This document shows, piece after piece, positions 14,895 through 26,300 of a DNA stretch of 64,000 nt. The stretch is from Gorsachius magnificus (lineage: Eukaryota; Chordata; Aves; Pelecaniformes; Ardeidae): assembly GCA_034008185.1 (NCBI GenBank), contig CM067084.1, forward strand, positions 19,620,885 to 19,684,884, read 5' to 3'. Position 1 is the stretch's first letter. The number at the start of each line of letters is the position of its first letter. The notes beneath the pieces are model-generated. The model was not told the DNA's origin and did not search any database. It was given only the letters and a program-made list of their open reading frames with translations. The position numbers and the translations under genes were made by a program.

Positions 14895-15130
14895 ATCGGA
14901 CAAATCTGTGTCATGTCTGAGACAACCGTGTGTGCCGCATGGGGTGGGGGGGTGGAGGGAAGGACCAGCTGCGTAGGAGAGGTCACAGGTCTTCTGCACG
15001 ACACTTCTGTGTGCAGCGGGGAGAGTCCTGCACAGCGATGCAGCTGGCACACTTGCTCGCACAGCCCTGCGACCAGGCAGGCAGGAGGGCTGATGTCTCT
15101 TGGATGTAGCCTCCCTGACAATACTCAGGC
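14895..15130. other. Isolated GC- and CpG-richer patch
   Basis: About 230 bp stand out from the AT-rich surroundings. I count about nine CpG dinucleotides, and there is a G-rich run at 14940-14959 that fits a G-quadruplex pattern. Open frames cross it on both strands (14913-15263 plus; 14876-15121 and 14859-15062 minus), as expected when GC content removes stop codons, so I do not call a gene. It could be a small CpG-rich regulatory element, a non-coding RNA exon or a remnant of an unrecognised repeat. Confidence 0.45.
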
Positions 15131-18100
15131 TCCCAGTGGGGTAGCTAGCGCAGTCCTTCTCCTCCTACTCTGTAATTTATACAACTATATAAAAGTGGCT
15201 CAATCTCAAGGGGAAAAAAACCCCCAAATGTTACTAAAGATCATTTTGGGAAAAATTTATTAGAACTGATTGACTTTGAGACTCCCTGACAATCCTTCTC
15301 CATCTCTCTCCTACACACACCCCCTTTCCTGCTCACTAGCAAACCAAATAAATCAGCAGAATGCATTAGCGTAAAAGAGGAACCAGAAAACTTTACTTCT
15401 TGCTCCCAGGTGAAATCTTTTCCTCCCCAGACACTCTCCCTTCTCTATCTTGTCCCTCACTCTAAGAATCTAGTTCTTGCTGCCTAGTGCTGCAAGTTCA
15501 ACAGTGAAGTTAAAGCATCTCATATCAGTGTAGTGGTTACAGCATTCTCAGGAGCAGAAGCAGCATACTGGAGCAGAGGAGGCCTAAAAACTCATATTGC
15601 ACTTTCCAGGGTTGTGCGCTCTAACTTTTAAGTTGTTTCAAAAAAGGTAACAATTCCAATGCTTGTTTTGTACATATTCTGAACTAAACTCTGGTGCCTA
15701 CACCTTGTTTGCTTGGTGAAGTGTCCACTCTGAGAATCCCTGAGGGCCAAATCTCTTTGAAGACTTCAAGAGTTCAGGAGCCATATAATGGAATTTAGCC
15801 ATCATCATCTGAGTGTATAGCTGGTCAAACTCTAAACTAGGCAGAGATACTTATTCACAGACATATAGAGAAACATGCAATATAAAATAGAAACAGTTCT
15901 AAGCATTAGGTGTTTCCCAGGTAAGTGATAAAGGAAAGGGGGTGTCCTGAATAAATTTCTTGTTCTAACATTACACCTAAATTTGCATTAAAAATTAAAG
16001 TTAGGCCACCTGCATATTTCCCAGTTTAACTTAGATCAAACCATGAGCTCTACCCTATCCTATAAGCAAGGAAGCGATACAAAATCATATTTATCCATTT
16101 TGTATATAATGGTATTAGATTAGCATATAGAAGAAAACCGAATTTTTTGCCTTATCACTCACAAGTAGAAGAAAATGTCTTCTGACTTTTCAGAGTTGTT
16201 CATAAACATGTAAATATACTCTCAGTCTTGATGATATGATTTCCCACAACTCAACATATCCTTGCTTTTTTTTCTATTTGCATTATCTCATCCTGACACT
16301 ATTTGAAATCCTTTCTTTATAAAGCTCTTTTTAATAGGTCTTATTATTTCTTTACTTTTATGTACTAACAATTTAATAAATTGTTCCTCTGAGATGAAAT
16401 GTTTTTCTTCACATGCTAACAGAATCAGCAGAATATTTCTGAAAGCAGTGTTTACACTGCCATCACTAAGAAGGCAACGTGTCATTGTGCCTTTCTGAAC
16501 ATATAGCTCAGTTTACACTTTTCTTTAAGGATTTTTGGTATTCCTGTTAAGCCATATAAAACCAGACCTTGGTAATAAGGAACTTAATTCTTCTTCATTA
16601 CAGGTATTACTCTCTCAAATGTGCTCATTTCTTGAATTTTATTTCATTTTTTCCACTAGGGGAAAGTAAGCATATATAGCAGAGTCCATGCATAGCATGT
16701 ACATAGCAGAGTCAATTTCCAATTAGCAATTCATAATATATCCTATATTATAACCCTTGAAATCTATCCTTTAGCTTCCTAAGCTTGATTCCAGCTTTTA
16801 CCAGTGCCAGTAAACACCTCACCTAGGATTTCCTAGAGGCACCACATGATTGTATTATATTCTTGGCTGAGCTGAGGCATACATCAAGCACACAATCACA
16901 TTCCCATGACTGAACAAGTTACCACGTGTCTTTTAATCTACTAAATACTCCAAGCTTGCAGTAAATATGAGGAAATTTGGCTACATTATTAGACTTGTCA
17001 CTAAACAAGAATATACATCCATGTTCAATATCGCTCCATTCAAAAGATGTACTGAAGAGCACTTAGCATTCCTGGCACTGCCAGGAGAGATGTGAGAAAG
17101 GAACCCACAGCCAACAGAGTTAAGGTTGCAGGTGCAGACCACGAGTGAAAGGGCATCCAGAATGCAGGCAGGTGAGACAAACTGCCCCAATGCTGTTTAG
17201 TTGTGAGGGATTCGCCAGTTATATCCTAACGGTGTATCCTAATAAATCGATGCCATGATCTTCCCATGTGACAGCTAATCTCAGTTTGGGGGTCCTTCAT
17301 AACAGTATATTCTCTATCCTAACTAGATCTAGGAGGAAAAAGAGGCTTAATACAGCTTTTCATAAACAAGTTAGTTGCAAAAATGGTTTGCTTTCCAAAT
17401 CCAGACAAGAGTGATTTGCACCTAGATACCAGTGCAATAGATCTATCTCTGAAGAGGAAGGCGATATTACTCAAATGTCTAAGAGCATTATTTAACACCC
17501 AGAGCTTTCCAGTCAAGTGTTTTCAGAAAGATCAATGCATAGTTAGACATGTTTAGATGCCTAACTAAATGACTAAAGAGAAATAATTCGAATACTCCTG
17601 GATAAACGTTGTAGTTATAAAGGTTGAATCCACAAATGAATTTTTATGAAGCTTTTTAGAAATGCTGTATTATACCTAGCACTGTTTCAGCATCTGCCCA
17701 GCCATGAATTGTTCTCATGTCCCTCAGCGCGGGCTGCCATTTTAATGAGACTTCCTCAGCAGGGAGCCTGGTCTGTGACCCCATGCTTCATGATGGAGGA
17801 AGTGCTGTAGTTGCCTCTGGATGAATAGATGAGGGAATCAACAGATGAATGATGGAGTATTTAACTTACGGTGTTTAAGATTAACTCTGTTTTTACTAAA
17901 TTTCCTACACATAGTTTCTTTACAAAATAGCTTGTCAAGAACTTAAGTTGCAAAAATAACCAAGAACCATTTTACTTCTTTCCTGAATTACCTGCATACC
18001 ATCCTTGTTTCTGCCTAATTTTTGCTTCATAGTTTTGGAACTTCATATTTATCCAAATACTGCACTGTTTTAAGCCAAATACTATACAGTCTCACAGACA

Positions 18101-18369
18101 CAGAAATACAGACGTGTCTGACCTGCCTTCTCCATCAGCATCTAGTGGCATAGTAACTGAAACGAGGAGACACATCACACAACTGTGGTATGCAACACAG
18201 TAATAGGTCCACAACAGGACTAGGACAACGTTCTACAGTTGTTGCATTATACCTAAGTGAGCTCCTGAAACAGTACATTTTCAAAGAAATAGAGACAAAG
18301 GGGAGAATACTATTGAGAGCGAGAAGCAACTAAAGTTCTCTGGCAATGCTGTAGGGTCATGGAGAAGAC
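15131..18369. other. AT-rich unique DNA, no gene seen
   Basis: No frame here shows a recognisable protein and I see no LINE or LTR segment. The frames at 16288-16485, 16981-17190 and 17319-17516 (all minus) are short and without motifs. The final 250 bp before 18370 might contain more of the gypsy-type element described next, but I could not recognise it. Confidence 0.5.
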
Positions 18370-18782
18370 AAGTGGGCTTTTGAATCTATGCATGACCACC
18401 TGATCTCAAAACAAGTTACAAAAGGTAGCTATTTTTTTAATATAGCAATATCTGAAGTTCTCCATTTCCTTGTTATTACGGTACTAAAAGAGAATGGAAG
18501 AACGGCCTCTGAGAGCATGCAGGAAAAATACTGTACTCCTAAGAAAAGTGAAACTTTTGAAGGACATCATTGTCATCATATGCACCTTTCAAAGAAGAGA
18601 ATTTCTTTCATTTCTCTAAATTTGAGGAATGGTTGACTGACAGCCACTTAACAAGTCAGCAGTGTAATTATGGCATACTGACTGATTCTATTAGAAGAGA
18701 TCAAATAGTGATTGGAATCAAAGATATAAAGCTACTGGAACGACAGCTACAAGATAGAAACCTAAATCAGGAAAAGCAGTAA
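18370..18782 (+). pseudogene. gag core of the gypsy-type fossil
   Basis: Two frames carry the signal. In the frame open at 18388-18636 the stretch YCTPKKSETFE (18529-18561) matches the conserved tract after the gag helical region. After a frameshift, the frame open at 18570-18782 continues with CNYGILTDSIRRDQIVIGIK (from 18663) and then a leucine-rich segment ending NLNQEK. A Cys/Phe-or-Tyr/Gly, 'LTDS', 'RD-I-V-GI-D' pattern is typical of gag proteins in Ty3/gypsy elements, which form the particle shell. The start is not defined: the upstream residues W-A-F-E from about 18373 are only a weak match. The frameshift and the stop after 18782 show that it is not a functional or domesticated gag. 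Confidence 0.75.
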
Positions 18783-18927
18783 GGACATGTCAAAAAAGAT
18801 GCTAGAATAAAACTGAGATGCAGTTACACTGGATAAACAGGTTATCACAAGGGGAAATTGTAAAATGGAAAGACAAAATAAAGTGAGAAACATCATGAAA
18901 TATCAAGAATCTGTGATGAACAGAAAG

Positions 18928-19014
18928 TGCATCAGCTGTAGAAACATGCACAGATCCAAACGTCCAACATCCATATTTAGACGGCATGAACTTAACAATT
19001 TTGCAATATTATGC
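18928..19014 (+). pseudogene. Damaged nucleocapsid zinc-knuckle region
   Basis: In the frame open at 18865-19071, a CxxCxxxH start (residues 22-29 of that frame) is followed by RPTS and, further on, ELNNFAILC ending at residue 50. This spacing recalls the double Cys/His region after gag in K02A2.6-like gypsy elements, where an Asn-His-Phe-Ala motif precedes the last cysteine. Here the His of that motif is Asn, and the cysteines of the second knuckle are lost. It lies 146 bp after the gag core on the same strand, in a different frame. Confidence 0.6.
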
Positions 19015-19175
19015 AATATAACAAGCAAGTCCGTGCTCTGTATTAAGAGAAGAAGGGTGACAAAAATCTGAAAAGAAGTTCTAGAAAGAGCCTAAATCTT
19101 CAAAAGCAGAAAGCAGGGATGACAGAGGGCTGACATCTTGTGCTACAAACCAAAGGAACACTTCTGAATTATAGA

Positions 19176-19416
19176 TTGGATATTTATACCAAAGTGAATA
19201 TTGGACAGGAAATGTAGCTGTGAGGTTTTCAATGACAAAACAAGATCACTAAAATCACTATAAAAAATACCTTGGGGGGTAGGAGGTGGAAAATCAAAAG
19301 TAAAAATCCAGCTGGTTACATTTGTTATAATTGCTAAGCCCATTTACCAGCAGGTTGAATTCAAAAGTCAAAGAGAGATCTTGAAGCTGTGATACACAAC
19401 TATAAATTTGGTCTAT
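19176..19416 (+). pseudogene. Retropepsin-like protease remnant
   Basis: Two segments in different frames look like the ends of a retroviral-type aspartic protease. The first, from 19176, reads LDIYTKVNIG, where the catalytic Asp-Thr-Gly has become Asp-Ile-Tyr but the following V-N-I pattern remains. The second runs from 19267 to 19416 with one in-frame TGA: GVGGGKSKVKI near its start resembles the glycine flap region, and REILKL then TINLV near its end resembles the conserved 'ILG...LNL' tail. The match is by eye and weaker than gag. Position between the zinc-knuckle and integrase traces is the main support. Confidence 0.5.
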
Positions 19417-19569
19417 ATTTACAGATGCTGGCTAAAACAGTTTGATGTTGTATTATTATTATTCACATTTCTTCGAGACTGTAATCTTGGAGGACCAAAC
19501 ATGAAAATGTTAGTGCGTTTTGTACATTTGCAATATTGTTAAGGGGCATAATGTAATATGTTATATATG

Positions 19570-19645
19570 TACATTAAATCTGTATTTACAGGACATGAAA
19601 CTCCAGAAGTCTTTGTCTGGTGATGGTTCACAGTTTAATGAACAA
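19570..19645 (+). pseudogene. Integrase catalytic-core fragment
   Basis: From 19570 one frame reads YIKSVFTGHETPEVFV. A shift to another frame at about 19616 then gives SGDGSQFNEQ. Together these look like the retroviral/Ty3 integrase segment that precedes and includes the second catalytic aspartate (pattern PE..VSDNG.QF), here altered to S-G-D-G-S-Q-F. Downstream, broken bits such as KTVKS near 19760 may continue the domain. The frameshift and many stops make it non-functional. Confidence 0.65.
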
Positions 19646-20019
19646 AAGAAAGAGAGTCTCCTGTAAACTGTTTAAAGTTCTTTTTCATGAGAGTCTGCAT
19701 TTCAGCATTTATCATGGATCTGTGATTGAACAGTTTGACGAACAAAGAAATTAAGACAGTTAAAAGTTAATTCAAAAGGCAACAGTGGTTGGAAGGGTTT
19801 AGCTCTGCTAAACTTAAGGGCATCACCTTTACAGCACAGTACATCACCATTTACATTGTGTTAGTAGACGAAAGCAGATTCTCAATTTAGCAGAACTGCA
19901 GGAAAGTGTAGAACAAATTGTAATGTGCAAGAAAAACTGATAAAGACACAAAAAGTGCATGGTATAACAGGGATTCAAAAGTATGAAATCCATACAAGAT
20001 ATTTCATAAACTTTAAAAA

Positions 20020-20103
20020 ACTACAGCTATCAGGAAGGTTACTCCTCATTTCTGTGAAGTACAGAATCACGAAGATGAGGTTTTGAGGAAAACAAGAGGT
20101 AGA
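20020..20103 (+). pseudogene. Possible integrase C-terminal tail
   Basis: One open stretch of 28 codons reads TTAIRKVTPHFCEVQ and then ends in VLRKTRGR before a TGA. In Ty3/gypsy elements a similar basic 'pRsY-V......yRRNR' tail closes the integrase. The likeness is suggestive only; its collinear position, about 370 bp after the integrase core trace, supports it. It is used here as the provisional right edge of the fossil. Confidence 0.4.
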
Positions 20104-20105
20104 TG

Positions 20106-22055
20106 ACAACCAACCAGATAGACTGAATTTGCAGAGACAGTCTCCCCCAAACCATTGGTTCTACAGAGATCCCAAATAAACAGCAGCAGAGATGGCAAAG
20201 GAGCAGAAACAGGAATGTTTCATAGGATTTCAGTTGGAATTCAGGAAAAAAAAATCACTGAACATTGCTAAAACATTTAATGGAGATGTAGTAGTATTTG
20301 ACTAAAGAAATATGTACTGTCATTTTTAGTAACTGAACCAGATCATCAGGAGGCAAGTCAGATACATAATTAACATAAATATCTAGTCAGTCTGTGCCCA
20401 GTTTTAAGAAACACAGATTGCACAACTAACAACCAAAGAGAAAGACAATAACCTCTGTTGCTCTGTGGTTTTGTGGCATCTTCCTTGGGGCACTTATGTC
20501 ACATTGTCCTTCTCCTTTAGTTAAGTTATTGCATAGTCTTATCAAACTACCTCAGAGAATTGTTTTCTTTATGTCAACAAGGTCTTGAGTTTTTGAGCCT
20601 GATTATTTTCCTCTTTCTGCTCCTTAAGATCTGAATTTCTGGTTCTGCTGTCCTTTGACTGCTGCCAACTACCAGAAGAATACATGACTCTGCTGCTGAC
20701 TGCAGGCAGGCAGTTTTGCGGCTGGATCAGATTTTCCCACCTTGCCTGTTGAGCAACCACATTGTTTTGTGTTGCTGCCTCAGCTCACCTTATTCTCTCT
20801 GCTGACTCTCACTGACCCTTGCCAAACTGCCCTCAAACTTTGACTTCAGCTGTAAAAAAGTGTACATTTTCCAAAGAAATGTTATATTAATTTGCATTAA
20901 TTTTTTCTGTGACTTACGTAAATTATGTGGAATCTTAAAGCCTCTGGAAATGTGCTCAAGTGTCCTGCAGCATCACAATATTTGCTTGGCCTACACCTAG
21001 ATATGTGTGAAGAATCTATAATTCATTTTGCAACATGGACAAATTGAAACAGCATGAGAATATCCTGACTGTGACTACAAGTGTGTGAGATATTCCAACA
21101 TTCACTTCCAAAAACCTTCATCTTGAATAATTTGTTGCATGTGATACAGGTTCATGAATTTGTAAGCTTAAATGTCTAAGAAAAAAATGTATGGATCACT
21201 TAGCAAATGTTAATATTCATCTGGAAATGCATACTTAGACAATAAATGAGTGTGCCAGCCCTGCAGAACATGTCTACTTTTATGCAAACTGTGATATTTT
21301 TTAACATGACGGTCAATTGGTATAGAAATGACTACAGCTGAACTGAGAAAAGCAGTGACAAATTCATGTACAGCTTCATCTGTGTTCATTATAGTTGTTA
21401 GCAGCCATGATAAGGTTAGCAACTACAGTAGATCTCTCTTGTCTGAAACATGGGCATAAAGGGTGATATTTCAAATTACTGTGATACTGCTAATTATTAA
21501 AATCTGTATTTAATTGTGATCACTCTTCCAATGCATCAGCTGTGACAGGAAAGTTCAAAATCAGAGTTTGAGGACAGATCCCACAGACATCCTACTTGAA
21601 GACTAATGTCAATGCAAGCAAGTTAGTCTGCTTTTTTCCTCCTTTTCCTTGGCTTGACATTACTCATTTCAATACCAAGCATAGGTTTTTAAACTTAGGG
21701 GTTTATCCTTGAACCACAAATTTATATGGCTGTTTTTCAAGACAAAAGTAAAGTTTATCTTTTTTATGCCACATTTTAAGGTTTTTTTTATTTCTTTTAT
21801 TTAGTTTACTTGCTTATTCTAAAACAGTGAGATCTCTCAATATTTTTGCAATTTGAGCAAAAGCTATTACAAGTAGATTGAAACTCAGTATTTATTTACT
21901 GAATAGTGGATGTTGGTATGGACATCTACAGTGGGTAAAGATTCATATCCTGTGGTGACTATACAGGAATGTCATGCATTGATGATATTTTTTCAAACAT
22001 TCTGCTATGGGTATGTGTCTGCTGTGCTTTAAATTCTGGACTGTTGAGGGGATCA
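20106..22055. other. AT-rich unique DNA, no gene seen
   Basis: I see no recognisable protein frame or repeat. If the gypsy-type fossil kept a 3' LTR it should lie in the first few hundred bases here, but I find no long copy of this DNA upstream of 18370. The minus-strand frames at 20569-20760 and 21210-21422 have no motifs. Confidence 0.5.
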
Positions 22056-23385
22056 TGGAATCACAGAATGGTTGATATTGGAAGGGACACCTAGAAGTCA
22101 TCTGGTTCAACCGTGCCCTGCTCATGCAGGGCCACCTGGAGCCAGCTGCCCAGAACCATGTCCAAATGGCTTTTAAATTTCTCCACACCTTCCCTGGGAA
22201 ACCTGTGCCAGTGCTCAATCAGCCTCACAGAAAAAAAGTGTTTCCTGATGCTCAGGCAGAAGCTCTTCTGTTTCAATTTGTACCCATTTTGTCCCTTGTC
22301 CTGGCACTGGGCACCACTGAAAAGAACTTGGCCCTATCCCCTTTGCACCCTCCCTTCAGGTGTCTGTATACATTGACAAATTCCCCCCCTCAAGCCTTCT
22401 CTTCTCTAGGTCAAACAGTCCCACCTCTCTTAGCCTCTTCTTGTATGAGAGATGCTCCAGTCCCTTAATCACCTTTATGGCCTTTTGCTGGACCCACTCC
22501 AGTAGTTCTGTCTCTCTCATTCTGGGGAGCTCAGAACTGAACACAACACTCCAGGTGTGGCCTCACAGTGCTGAGTAGAGGGGAAGGAGTAGAGGCGAAG
22601 GATCAGCTCCCTTGACCTGCTGGCAACGCTCTCCCTAATGCAGCCCAGGACACCATTAACCTTTTCCGCCACAAGGGCATGTTGCTAGCTTATGGTCAAC
22701 TTAGTGTCCATCAGGTCCTTTTCTGCAAAGCTGATTTCCAGCTGGGCAGCCCCCAACATATATTGGTGCATGGGGTTGTTCCTCCTCAGATGTGGGACAT
22801 TGCAATTCCATTTCATGAAGTTCCTGTCAGCCCATTTCTCCAGCCCATTAAGATCCCTCTGGATGTCAGCACAACCCTCCAGCATATCAGCCACTGCTCC
22901 CAGTTTTGTGTCATCAGCAAACCCGCTGAAGGTACACTCTGCCCTATCATTCAGACCATTAATGAAGATGTTGAACAGTATTGGACCCAATACTGACCCC
23001 TGGGGTACACCACTAATTACTGGCCTTCAATCAGACTTTGTACCAATGATCATCACCTCTGGGCCAGGCTGTTCAGCCAGTTTTCAATCCACTTCACTGT
23101 CTGCTCATCCAGCCCACGCTTCAACAGCTTCTCAATGAGGATCTTACAGGACACAGCACTGAACTCGTTACTGAAGTCTAGGAAACAATATCTACGCCTC
23201 TCCCCTCATCTACCAAGCCAGCCATTTAATCATAGAAAGTTATCAAATTAGTCAAACATGACTTCCTCTTGGTGGATCCACGCTGACTACTTCTGTTCAC
23301 TTTCTTGTTCTTCATGTGCCTAGAAACAGTTTCCAGGACTGGTTGTTCTATCACCTTGCCAAGGACTGAGGTGAGGCTGATCAGC
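22056..23385 (-). mobile_element. CR1 LINE, 5'-truncated, minus strand
   Basis: The 3' end lies at 22056, where the plus strand reads ATGGAATCACAGAATGG, the reverse complement of the avian CR1 tail. Going upstream on the minus strand come the 3' UTR, the C-terminal part of ORF2 and about half of the reverse transcriptase. A 101-codon minus-strand frame (22685-22990) holds the FADD catalytic box of the polymerase at 22910-22921, and a second frame (22356-22544) holds the 'LEWVQ...KVIKGLEHLSYKKR' part. The frames are separated by stops and shifts. CR1 elements transpose by target-primed reverse transcription and are usually 5'-truncated like this copy. Homology seems to stop near 23385. Confidence 0.93.
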
Positions 23386-26300
23386 CAAATGTTTCAGAAT
23401 AGTATTGTTCTGAGAACAGCTCTTTTAGTGATTCTTCATTGCTATTACTGCTATAAATGATCCCCTAATACTGGACAATGATCCCCTAATTGCAATTTTT
23501 CTGCTCACGTTAGTTCACACCTACAGCTTTTTTATTTGTTACATTTTAAAACACTCTTTGTTGCCCCTTGATTGCTAACCTATAATTCATAGATGCACAA
23601 AGCCTTTTTATGTAGGGGAGCTAGTTAAGAAATTTCAGCATGAATACCCTTGTTTGCACAAAAATACGGTCATTCATGCTCCAGTAACCTTATTCACATG
23701 CATAGAAGCTCTTCTCCAAATATTTGTGTGAACAAAAGGAGTTTGTATGAATTTTCATGGGAAAATTGAGTGGATAAAGGTGTGTCCATTGCTAAATCAT
23801 AGAGAAGTTAGACTTTGTAAAAAATACTCATGATCATTTATTCTTATTATGCCTCAGTTGAGGTAGCAATCCTCTAAACTATTTTCAGTAAGCTCTGGAC
23901 TTGATTTCTATGCATTAATTATCTCAATACCAGTAGAAATTGTTCTCTTACCTGAAAGAAGTTGGTCTAATCCTTGACATTTCTAAGACCACAGCAATTT
24001 GTCTGTCCAAATTCACCTGCTAGATATTAAATTCCTTTATTCAGATCCCAGCTCTAGATTAGTAAATTTGTAAACTTTTATGAATTTGAGGAGATTCCGT
24101 TGATGTATCCATCCATTTTGCCATGCAGCTCCTGGGCCATACAATTTCTAGATATATATATTTGGAACTGAGATTCAAAGATAAAATCTATCTTACTTTA
24201 CACAGCTCAAGAGACACATTCATCTACCAAAACAAAAAAACCCCAAACCAAAAACCCATCACGCCTGCCAGAACAAGTTAGGAAATCATTTTTATGATTT
24301 AAAATTACTTTCACTCTCTATGAAATGAGACTTCAAAAGAGAACTGAGGGAATAGAGAGGGAGAAGAATAGGAAGAAAGAGAGGGTTAGTAAGAGTGCAG
24401 CCGCTCCACCTGATTTGGGGAAGCTGAAAGTTCACGTCAAGAAAGTTCAGAGCTTTATCACATATTAAATTACTTACAAAACGTGGAAAATCTCCGGCAA
24501 AGATCAATAAGGAGATTTTACTCTGTGATGGTCTGTAACCTAATAAGAGAAGTATTTACTTGAAACAAACATAAGAGGTTTAAGCATCTATTGTGAGTAA
24601 GGCATGTCAATTCCAAGTGTGATTTTCTCACCTATCAAGTAAGTACCTTGAGGATCAGTGCATTAAGCCATGGACTAGTCTGAGTCCTCACTCCTCATTT
24701 CCGGTCCACCCAAGCCTGATATATACATCATATGGAAATTATTGAGCTTTGACACGTAGATATTTCACTAAAACAACAAAAGGTATTCCAGAAAAATTCT
24801 CAGTTGTCTCTCCTGCATAGGAACCTTGTCTCTGTGTCCCTCCTTTTCTTTACAGACATTATCACCCTGGAGGGAGAGATCTCTGCCACTCCTCTCCAGA
24901 AAACAGCTCATATTTCTCTCTTAAATCATGATGTTACTTATGCCTCTGTAATAACCTGGCATTTATGACTGATGCTTAAGTCAACAATTCCTGTGATCCT
25001 AAAGTCAATCTGTCTGTCTTTCTAAATCCTTCTGTGATTTTTGAATGCTAATAAGAAATGCTGTCTCTGTTCTACTTTTGAGGAACCTCCCCCATTCCCA
25101 GTGCAATGAAACTTATGCCATTTTCTCTGGGCATTGCCTTCAATCATCCCACGTTCTAATCTTCTGATGAGGATTGATGTCCAGCACAAGTCCCTGCATT
25201 ACGCCAATCCCTCAATCTTGGCACAGACTGCTGGGAACTGTTGACAAATTCACAGCAGCCTTGGTGCAATAATATACAGTCCTTAGAGCCAGTTTGGCAC
25301 CAGGGAGTGCCATGCTCCATGCCAGGCCATGCACCCCACAGCCATTCTCAAAATGCCAGCAGTTACACTTGAATGCACGTGCTACATAGTTCGCGTGCAA
25401 AATTACTTTACTTTGCTTTGCTTTAGGTGAATAGGAGTTCCTGAGTTCACAGTGTTCTGGCCCTCATCAGTGTTGGGTACGACCATTTTATTAGCAGAGT
25501 TCACAGACACATAGCTCGGGAAGAGCTTCTAACTTTTGGTCTAATGGAGTAACATTGGTTAGTGGTTACAAAATTGATTTGCTTTATAAGGGAAATTAAT
25601 TGGCCATGAGAGGGAAGAAAGGAAGACTGTACACTTTAGTTAACTATCAAAATAAAATAGACTGAAAGTTCCTTCTACAGGCAGCAAAACACTTTAATTA
25701 AGTTTTCAGTACTAAAGGGTGGCAGATGATTCAGAAAACTACAAAAAATAAACATTAAGTATTACTAACTAAAGTAAGACAGACTCTTTTAAGATTTCTA
25801 GCCCATTTTCCTCTTCTTTTTTTTTTTCTTCCAGAATTGTAAGTGGAACTGTAAGTGCCATAGTCCCGATGATACACTATGTTATATTGCATATTTCTTG
25901 AACTGCAGACAAAAATATTCTAATGCTATCTTAGCAGTGATCTGAACTATGCACCATGCAATACTACTGTAATTCCAACTAACGCCTCTAAAGTCAGTAA
26001 GGTTAAGCTAGAGTGATTACTTCAACAGTACAACAGCGGGCCCAAGGTTTTCAGAAACAATGCAAATAAACTATGCTGATTTTGTTTAAGTAATGAAAGG
26101 GGGAAAAAAAAACAAATCTGTGTTAAAGGTTATTTAATGTTTCGTTTACAGATTTTTTTTTTTTTTCCTGTTTCATGCTGAAGAGATGGCAGCTGTAATG
26201 CCTTGCTAAAACGGAAAGGAAACCACTGTATTTAATGCTTGCTTGCAGCTGTGGAGCGCTATTCAATGACTCAGTGCTTTTTTCCAGTCTCTGTTCCTAT

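Larger units (their letters stand above)
18370..20105 (+). mobile_element. Decayed Ty3/gypsy-type LTR retrotransposon
   Basis: A chain of frameshifted plus-strand segments reads in the order of a Ty3/gypsy internal region. A gag core is at about 18370-18782, a damaged zinc-knuckle region at 18928-19014, a retropepsin-like region at 19176-19416, an integrase core trace at 19570-19645 and a possible integrase C-terminal tail at 20020-20103. Each part is short and broken by stops or shifts, but all are collinear and on one strand, which chance would rarely give. Only about 150 bp separate the protease and integrase traces, so reverse transcriptase and RNase H must be deleted. I could not find flanking LTRs. 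The gag/knuckle pattern resembles the group whose pol is often annotated as K02A2.6-like; the clade is not assigned. It is an inert fossil. Confidence 0.75.

Noticed and set aside
22113..23138. Plus-strand frames up to 148 codons
   Set aside because: They are the antisense of the minus-strand CR1, whose own ORF2 is the real coding trace.
26040..26290. Octamer, SOX-like and AP-1-like sites considered as an enhancer
   Set aside because: Sites of 6-8 bp are expected by chance in 64 kb, and the SOX/octamer arrangement is not the canonical composite.
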